The position numbers were made by a program, and so were the translations under genes. The notes beneath the pieces are model-generated. The model had not been told where the DNA came from. It searched no databases and saw nothing but the letters and a program-made list of their open reading frames with translations. Positions 58,005 to 64,000 of a DNA stretch of 64,000 nucleotides are shown one piece after another (position 1 is the stretch's first letter; each line of letters begins with the position of its first letter). Source of the DNA: Gracilaria domingensis (Eukaryota; Rhodophyta; Florideophyceae; Gracilariales; Gracilariaceae); NCBI GenBank assembly GCA_022539475.1, contig VCMS01000068.1, positions 124,001 through 188,000 of the forward strand, read 5' to 3'.

Positions 58005-58277
58005 ATGCTGGCCATGGGCGCTTACTCACACGCTGTGCCTATGTTGGTGTCGCCGCTGCTGAGAGAGGCTGCGTTCTGGTTCGCGCTCGGCGTCGTCGTC
58101 GCCGCCTTCATGTGCGCCGCCGTGCTGTTCCTCGCCGTCAGCGCGCCGGGCATTGGAAGCACGGCCGCGCTGGTCCGCGCGGTTGGAAAGAGCGTCGACG
58201 CCGTGCTCTGTCCGGAGCGTGAGCGGGAACGCGCGCACATCCGGCGGCAATCTCGCCGCTCGGTGGACGCGTTGTGA
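58005..58277 (+). CDS. Small single-span membrane protein, 90 aa, unknown
   Basis: ATG 58005 opens a frame with strong G/C third positions, like neighbouring real genes. It encodes one clear hydrophobic helix at ~23-46 (FALGVVVAAFMCAAVLFLAV) and a basic, charged C-terminus (ERERERAHIRRQSRRSV). A second ATG lies three codons later. No family is recognised. It is divergent from petC, with 817 bp between starts. Confidence 0.5.
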   Translation: MLAMGAYSHAVPMLVSPLLREAAFWFALGVVVAAFMCAAVLFLAVSAPGIGSTAALVRAVGKSVDAVLCPERERERAHIRRQSRRSVDAL

Positions 58278-59096
58278 TGCAGCGCGTGCAAGTCTGCGCT
58301 GTGCTTGTGCCGTGTGCAGCATATCAGCGATATCAGCGACCCCCCCCCCCCCCCCGCATGGCAGTTTTGAAGGCGTGCGACGTGCGTCTGAATGTGGCTC
58401 TTGTTATCTACCTCCCTTGTGTCATCTGTTTCTATTTCCCCTCACCCCCCTGCTTTCGTTTTCTAACAGCGCCACAACGCTTACTCTCTTCTCCGAAATT
58501 GTAAACTTGCAATAATTCGCCCTCTTCGTACTCTTCATACCGCCGCAACGGTCGTGTTCGAGCACTGCGGGCGCGCCGCCGATCAGCGACGTCGCAAACT
58601 GACCGTTCCCGCACAACGGCACGCTCGACGTCGCGGCGCGCGAGCTCAGCGCGCCGCGCCGCCCACGAGTGGCACCCACCTGCGTCAAGCTTGCCTCGGA
58701 GGCGCACGCAACTCGTGAGGGCAATGCCACATACGGTAGATATCCAGCCAGCGGTACGCTTAGCCCTCCTATGCCGCGCGCCAGCGCGGCCGCCAAGCGT
58801 GCCACCGATATTCGCGCATCGCGCCTCCAGCCGCGTCCGCCAGCCCCATCGACGCGCCGTCCCACTGTCAGTCGGAGCGCGCCTCCTCTGTAATGCGCGC
58901 CGTTATCGCCACCAGCGCGCACACGTGCGCACCGTGGTGGACGTGCGCATACCTCTCGCTCAACGCGCAGCTTTGAACGCTGCGCTGCAGCCGCTGCAGC
59001 CGCTGCAGGCGCCGCAGCTCGCCCAATCTCCGCGCACCGTGCGCGCCGCGAGTCGTCGCCGTCATCGTCCGCGCGAGAGCGGCTGCCGCGCGCGCA
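58278..59096. other. Intergenic CpG-rich region with C16 run
   Basis: It contains an uninterrupted C16 at 58340-58355. Overlapping frames on both strands reflect base composition. The end (58600-59096) is probably the promoter and leader of the next gene. Confidence 0.4.
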
Positions 59097-60890
59097 ATGC
59101 CGTTGCTCGCGTGTTTCTCGTCCGCGCTACCGTTTCGTCCCGCGGCCGCACCCCCAACCGCCAAATGCGCGCGAAGAGCCTCCCGAATCGTGCGCGCGTG
59201 CGCGGAGCGTGCGACAGAGTCATCGCCGCCACCTTCCACCACCGAGCTCACCGCTTCCAAGCGCGCGTCGCTCGTCAACAGGAGCGATACGCCCGCCATT
59301 TTCAACGGCCCGGAGGCCGTGTTGGCCGTTTTGCTGGCGGCGGCTGCGTTGCTGGCTGATTTCGTGCGCAATGTGGCGAGGTTGTCTACCGCCGGTATGC
59401 ACACTTTTGACGTGGCCGCTGCGGAGCGGAGTGTGGCTGAGTTGAGGGAGGCTTTGAAGATCAGTCGCGAGGTTTTGGAGGAGACTGAGAGCCGTTTCAA
59501 TGCTGTTTCCGAGCAACGTGCCGATGTGCAGAATGCGTTGGTGGATGCTGACCGCCTGCGAGAGAAGATGCAGAGCGCCAATCTTTACGCCCAGAGCGCG
59601 GAGAAGGAGCTGCTGCGAGTGCAGAACGCATTGAGCAACGTGCAACAGAAACGGTTAAATGTGGCGCAGGAGAAGGCGCGCGTGGATGAGGAGCGACAAC
59701 GCGTGGAAGCTCAGATCGCTGAGAAGAGGTTGCTGGTGGACAAACTGTCCGAGCAGATCGAGGGCGCCAAACAGAAGGAGAGAGAGATCATGAAACAGGT
59801 CAGATACCAGCAGCAGCTGTTGGACAAACAGTTGGAACAGACGAGAACCAAGTTGTCTGAGAATGTCAGCCAAGCTGAGAAGGAACTGCTTGAGGTGAAA
59901 GGTGGTGATTCTTCACGCTCGGAGATGAGCTTGCAAGAGATTAAACGGAACTTGCGCGCGGAGAAGCTGGCGTTGTCGGCTGAGATTCGACAGGCTCGCG
60001 TTGCTAGTGACGCTTTGTCGGAGGAGGATGTAGACAAGTTGCAGCTGTTGAAGCGTGAGATGAAGGCGAAACGGGATGGTATGCGCGCTAAATTGAAAAA
60101 AGCTCAGACTACTGTTGATCGTGAAGAGAAGGAGATAGAACGCCGTGAAGCTGCTATCGGTAACATTTTGGATGTCGTCGATAATGATGACGAGGAAAGT
60201 TTAATGACTGTGGACGTTGCTGCCCCTGATACTACAGACGCGATGAAGAAGAGTGTCAGAAGAGGCAAGAAGAAGGAAGTGTTTGAGCAGGATGTTTCGG
60301 CAGACGGGGACAGTGAGACGACCGCAAAAGAAGGGAGAAAGAGCGTTGCTGAGGATGAAGCGATGGAGGATACGCTGGATAGTTCAGAGGGCGACAGCAA
60401 GGTCAACAGCGTCAAAGCGGCGTCTACAAGTGCCACGAAGGAAGTGAAGAAGCGAACGCGAACACGGAAGCGGGCTAGCTCCGGAGGGAGTGGCAGCGCT
60501 ACCACTGACACCAAGACAAGGAAGAGAAAAGCTACAAGGAAAAAGCGCTCGGAGATGAATGGGGACGAGCCGCTGACGGCGCAGGAGGCGATGGAAGTTC
60601 GAAAGGCGATGATAGATATTCTGGGCAACGGCGCGGAGGTGGCGGATTTACCTCAGAGCGGCCCGAGTGCTGTGGCGGGAATTGTGGGGGAGAAGGGGCA
60701 AGGCGCGGAGGGTGCCGGCGCGGTGGCGGCGGATTCGCCCCAGGACCGTCGAAGTGCTGTGGCAGGGAGTGTGGGTGAGAGCGAGCAAGGCGCGGAGGGC
60801 GTCAGCGCGGACGACGAAGCGGGGAAGGCCGCAAAGAGCGCGAAACGGCCACAGCGCAGGCGGCGGTCGGCGGCGGCGGACGGGTCGTGA
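59097..60890 (+). CDS. Plastid-targeted(?) TM plus coiled-coil protein with basic tail
   Basis: This 597-residue protein belongs to no family I recognise. Residues 1-~65 are Ala/Arg/Ser-rich with almost no acidic residues, like a transit peptide. A hydrophobic helix follows at ~73-92 (AVLAVLLAAAALLADFV). A long coiled coil covers ~105-340 (SVAELREALKISREVLEETE, KELLRVQNALSNVQQKRLNV). The C-terminal third alternates acidic stretches with Lys/Arg-rich blocks (KKRTRTRKRASSGG, TKTRKRKATRKKRSE). A duplicated AVAGxVGExxQGAEG unit and a final KRPQRRRRSAAADGS close it. The order resembles plant MFP1, a thylakoid coiled-coil protein that binds nucleoid DNA, but I see no sequence match. DNA binding is inferred only from charge. 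Confidence 0.7.
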   Translation: MPLLACFSSALPFRPAAAPPTAKCARRASRIVRACAERATESSPPPSTTELTASKRASLVNRSDTPAIFNGPEAVLAVLLAAAALLADFVRNVARLSTAGMHTFDVAAAERSVAELREALKISREVLEETESRFNAVSEQRADVQNALVDADRLREKMQSANLYAQSAEKELLRVQNALSNVQQKRLNVAQEKARVDEERQRVEAQIAEKRLLVDKLSEQIEGAKQKEREIMKQVRYQQQLLDKQLEQTRTKLSENVSQAEKELLEVKGGDSSRSEMSLQEIKRNLRAEKLALSAEIRQARVASDALSEEDVDKLQLLKREMKAKRDGMRAKLKKAQTTVDREEKEIERREAAIGNILDVVDNDDEESLMTVDVAAPDTTDAMKKSVRRGKKKEVFEQDVSADGDSETTAKEGRKSVAEDEAMEDTLDSSEGDSKVNSVKAASTSATKEVKKRTRTRKRASSGGSGSATTDTKTRKRKATRKKRSEMNGDEPLTAQEAMEVRKAMIDILGNGAEVADLPQSGPSAVAGIVGEKGQGAEGAGAVAADSPQDRRSAVAGSVGESEQGAEGVSADDEAGKAAKSAKRPQRRRRSAAADGS

Positions 60891-61209
60891 GGCTCAAGTT
60901 GAGCCGCTGCACGTTTCTCGACGAAAATTGTTGCCGTTGTTTTTTACCTTCGCGCCGTAGATAATGCTAACGCGCGCCCTCAGCCGCTGGCTGCTCTTCT
61001 GCGCACGTGTGTGTTAGCCGCGGTGGTAAACAGGTCGTGTTCTTGCTCGTCAGGCGTAGCAATGCATGACTTTGAATGACAGTTGCTCCTACTGCTGTTT
61101 CTCTTTTGGGGTACAAATGCGCCGTTCGGGTCTCGATTTCTGACGTTCATCACCGCCAAACGCTAGTGCGCTGTGACCGTGGGAAGCGCACGCCTTTGTA
61201 GCGGGTGCC
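60891..61209. other. Intergenic spacer
   Basis: About 320 bp between head-to-tail genes. No gene or defined element was seen. Confidence 0.35.
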
Positions 61210-62859
61210 ATGTTTCGCCAAGCGAGAAGCCTGAAATCTTCATTGTGGTACTCGCAGCTGCGCTTCATGCGCCTGGTTGCTAAGCAGCGGCAGCGACGCC
61301 CTTCTTCAGTCGTCGCTGCAGCGCTTTCCACCGCTGCGGTGTTTGCATTCGCTGCGTTTCTCGCCGTTCATCTCGTGCCCCATATTTCCGCGTCGTCCTC
61401 GTCGTCGACCCTCACCCCCGTAACGCCTCATTCGTATGCCAATGCCAGCTACAAGCTCTTGCAGCAGGATGTGCGACACGTAACACGCGTCTTGTACAGA
61501 GCGTATATGCGCAATTGTATGGGATATGATGAGTTTGAACCGCTTACCGGCAAGTGTTACCACTGGTTCAACATCGGGCTTAGTGCGTTGGATAGTTTGG
61601 ACACCCTGTTGATCATGGATCTGCAACAAGAATATCATGCGTCGCGTGATTGGGCTGCGTCTTCTCTTCGTTTTGACCAGGTTTCCAGTACCGTTTCCTT
61701 GTTTGAGCTTGTCATTCGCGCAATGGGTGGCATGAACTCTGCGTATGAACTCTCTGGCGATTCGCTCTGGCTCAACCACAGTGTGCGACTGGCGGACATG
61801 CTTTTGCATGCATTTGACATCACACCCACCAAATGTCCGCCTCCCGCGGTGTTCATAGGCGACCACATCCAGCAAAGAATGCGCGAACATCCGTTGCCCA
61901 CGTATTCTACGGCGTCGGAAGTTGGCACTCTTCAGCTCGAATTTCGCACTTTGTCTCGCTTCTCCAAAGATCCAAGGTATAAAAATGCTGTCGATCACTG
62001 CATGAAAATCGTAGAAGACGCATACCCGGACGACAGTCTTGTGCCACCCTTTTTCGACCTGTCCAACGGAAAGTTTCACGGCGAACGTCTCACTATCGGC
62101 GGTTCCGTTGATTCATTGTATGAAATGCTCGCCAAAAACTGGGTTATGTCTGGGAGACAGGACGGTCGGCTTCGTTCATTATTTGAACGATCTGTGGAAG
62201 CCATCACACAGACGTTGAGTCGAAGCAATGGAGATAACCTGTATATTGGCGAGATGAGAAGAAATCGACCGGGGTCATTCCGCAAACATATGGATCATTT
62301 GGCGTGCTTCTTTCCTGGTACTCTTGCATACGCGGCGCTGCACGGGTTGGGCGGCGGTGTGAATGGTACTGGCGAACATGACTACATGCCGCTTGCACGC
62401 AGGCTAACGAGAAGCTGTTTCAACATGACACGCGGCGTGGAGAGCGGACTAGCAGGGGAAATTACGCTATTTGTAGACAAGCCGGTTCCGAAATCGGGAC
62501 ATGACGTGAATTATTTGCGGCCGGAAATCGTGGAGGCGCTGTATTACATGGATCAGATTGATCCATTGGCCGGTGGCACGTACAAGCAGATGGGGCGCGA
62601 AATGTGGCAGAGCATTCGGCGATGGGCGCAAATTGCGGGCAAGGAGGATGGACTGCTGTCCACAACGTATGGGCTTCTCGGAAATAATATCGGAGTGAGT
62701 CACGGCGGGAAGCTGCACTCGTTTGTTCTGGCGGAGACTCTCAAGTATTTCTATCTGCTTTTCGACGAACGGTCGGGAGATAAGGCCGAACTGCCATTGA
62801 CGGAGTGGGTGTTCAACACGGAGGCGCATCCCGTGAGGATCATCGGAGCGATAGACTAA
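61210..62859 (+). CDS. Class I alpha-1,2-mannosidase (GH47), type II membrane protein
   Basis: The 549-residue frame has a short basic cytosolic tail and a signal-anchor helix at ~35-58 (SVVAAALSTAAVFAFAAFLA), followed by a Ser/Thr stem. The GH47 (alpha/alpha)7 barrel runs from ~85 to the end: YRAYMRNCMGYDEFEPLTGK, LDSLDTLLIMDLQQEY, FELVIRAMGGMNSAYELSGD, TYSTASEVGTLQLEFRTLSR, HMDHLACFFPGTLA (~360), YLRPEIVEALYYM, ETLKYFYLLFD and the Ca2+-binding threonine in VFNTEAHP. Catalytic acidic residues and the final T are present. It trims alpha-1,2-mannose from N-glycans in the ER or Golgi. The signal-anchor and length fit ER mannosidase I or Golgi mannosidase I; the two cannot be separated here. Confidence 0.95.
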   Translation: MFRQARSLKSSLWYSQLRFMRLVAKQRQRRPSSVVAAALSTAAVFAFAAFLAVHLVPHISASSSSSTLTPVTPHSYANASYKLLQQDVRHVTRVLYRAYMRNCMGYDEFEPLTGKCYHWFNIGLSALDSLDTLLIMDLQQEYHASRDWAASSLRFDQVSSTVSLFELVIRAMGGMNSAYELSGDSLWLNHSVRLADMLLHAFDITPTKCPPPAVFIGDHIQQRMREHPLPTYSTASEVGTLQLEFRTLSRFSKDPRYKNAVDHCMKIVEDAYPDDSLVPPFFDLSNGKFHGERLTIGGSVDSLYEMLAKNWVMSGRQDGRLRSLFERSVEAITQTLSRSNGDNLYIGEMRRNRPGSFRKHMDHLACFFPGTLAYAALHGLGGGVNGTGEHDYMPLARRLTRSCFNMTRGVESGLAGEITLFVDKPVPKSGHDVNYLRPEIVEALYYMDQIDPLAGGTYKQMGREMWQSIRRWAQIAGKEDGLLSTTYGLLGNNIGVSHGGKLHSFVLAETLKYFYLLFDERSGDKAELPLTEWVFNTEAHPVRIIGAID

Positions 62860-62915
62860 ACTGAGACGCTTACGTAAATAGCACGACGGTGCAATCGAAA
62901 ACCATTCTGGTTGGT

Positions 62916-62951
62916 TTTCGTCGCAGTCAACTGCAGTTGACTGCGACGAAA
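62916..62951. repeat. Perfect 36-bp loop-free palindrome
   Basis: TTTCGTCGCAGTCAACTG followed by its exact reverse complement, centred on CTGCAG, lies 57 bp after the GH47 stop codon. Confidence 0.97.
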
Positions 62952-63963
62952 CCGGAGCGCGAGAAGGTACAGGCCTGGTACTACGGGGTATGTACATACG
63001 TGTAGCTGGAGATGCAGCTATCCAGCCGGTTTGTATGGGTACTACGCAGATATCTTTGTATGTACCTTCGTATGTAACTTGGGCGTATAATTTCGTGAGG
63101 GCAAGCGCAGCTCTTCAACTTGACGTCACTGTGCAGTTGCAGCAAAACGTCACTATGGTCATAATTGATTCGTGAACAATTTCTGCGCGGAGAGGAACAC
63201 TGGAGCGTGACCGGCGTCGGCGAGGCGGACGCGTAACGGACCTGTCGACGAGCGGTGATGTCGTGCTCGCGGCGGCGCGATGGCACCGCGGTGGCACCGC
63301 GCCAATAGGCGCGCTCGGCGACGCGCTCAAAATGGCGCAACGGTCAACGCGCGCGGTGGCCGCAAATTTGAATTCAAAATTGAGCCCCCCATCTCAGCCA
63401 GCGCGCGCTGACGCTTCGCCGCCATCGCGCACAACAACGTTGCGCGCGCATCCCCCTCCCCCCGCGCCTCCGCCCAAAGTGCGCGTCCCTTCCAAGCGCT
63501 GCGCGCCGGCGTGTCCCTGCCCCTCATCCCTCTCTTCCAACACGCCCCCCCTGCGCATCGCCCTCGCGTGCCTTCGAGGCGCTTCGTAACCGCTATCTGC
63601 GCCGTCACCAACGTCTTGCAACCCCGTCGCCCTCTCATCGTTTCTCCCACCCCTCAGCTCGCCCATCCCCTTTTAGCGTCGCCCAGTTGCTTCCCAGTTG
63701 ACTATTGACGTTCCCCCCCCCCCACCTTCACGGCTTCACACCACCTTGCATCCGCCCGGTCATCTTTCTCGCCTGTCGTCCCACATCATCTCTACACTGC
63801 AACACTTCACTGCGACACTTCGACTGCACTTCGACTGCACTTCTTATCTCAGCCAATTAGAGACCCCAGCCACATCCTCGTCGCCCCCCACAGTTCCCAT
63901 GCACAGTTAGTTTTCGTCAGTCCATCCTCCCTCCTCTCGTCTTCAATCCGACTTTCATCCAAC
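62952..63963. other. Intergenic region, CpG island then pyrimidine-rich leader
   Basis: GC-rich from ~63190 to 63560, then strongly C/T-rich, with a C11 run at 63713-63723. Overlapping frames on both strands look compositional. It reads as promoter plus 5' leader of the gene starting at 63964. Confidence 0.4.
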
Positions 63964-64000
63964 ATGGTCGTCACGGACGCCGTTCAGACTGCGCCTGTGC
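63964..64000 (+). CDS. Start of a gene cut by the window end
   Basis: An ATG after a long pyrimidine-rich leader, in the context AACATGG, opens MVVTDAVQTAPV and runs off the window. Too short to identify. Confidence 0.4.
   Translation, partial: MVVTDAVQTAPV

Noticed and set aside
57308-58222. 304-codon plus frame antisense to and upstream of petC
   Set aside because: Arg/Ala composition from the CpG island, and it overlaps the petC leader on the other strand.

Overview
The window looks like nuclear DNA of a photosynthetic eukaryote, most likely a red alga. The Rieske protein of the cytochrome b6f complex (petC) is encoded here with a transit-peptide-like leader. At least three other products look plastid-targeted: a parvulin-rhodanese protein, a twin-arginine lumenal FKBP, and an MscS channel or TM/coiled-coil protein. 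The housekeeping genes are eukaryotic (cytosolic PheRS beta, Elongin A, PUM3, EDC4, ETF beta, GH47 mannosidase, TMEM161). Genes are intron-poor: I could place only four introns (70, 229, 81 and 82 nt, all GT-AG). Assignment to Rhodophyta is inference from petC, intron scarcity and the absence of green-lineage features.

Layout. 1-4.8 kb: no recognisable gene, ending in an extreme CpG-rich island. 4.8-9 kb: a GC-rich hypothetical gene, then an MscS-like channel whose long repetitive tail lies in another frame. 10-22 kb: TMEM161, a KIAA1143/DUF4604 protein, a RING protein, a membrane-anchored spermidine-synthase-like protein, parvulin-rhodanese, PheRS beta, an Elongin A-like protein and a Pin1-type parvulin. 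22-25.6 kb: a decayed WDR3/UTP12 pseudogene and a four-TM protein. 25.7-31 kb: an O-fucosyltransferase-like protein, a Xi-class GST and a small protein ending in a CaaX box. 31.5-38.7 kb: an unidentified pseudogene, an ERCC6L2-like SNF2 ATPase, an FSP1/AIFM2-like oxidoreductase and the lumenal FKBP. 38.8-42.5 kb: two near-identical ~290-bp direct repeats with perfect hairpins flank a Uma2-type nuclease gene and a broken ABCC transporter fragment. 42.8-56.2 kb: ETF beta, a basic coiled-coil protein, a gene-poor 2.9-kb stretch, a C2 protein, a GNAT, PUM3 and EDC4 (split over three ORFs by two apparent indels). 56.5-64 kb: petC, a small membrane protein, a plastid TM/coiled-coil protein, GH47 mannosidase, and the first codons of another gene.

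Genes are mostly arranged as divergent pairs sharing a 0.4-0.8 kb promoter and convergent pairs with 100-300 bp between stops. There are no operons and no pathway cluster. The most notable non-genic signal is a set of long, nearly loop-free palindromes (47.2, 62.9, and three inside or at the edges of the 38.8/42.3 kb repeats), which look like snap-back duplications.
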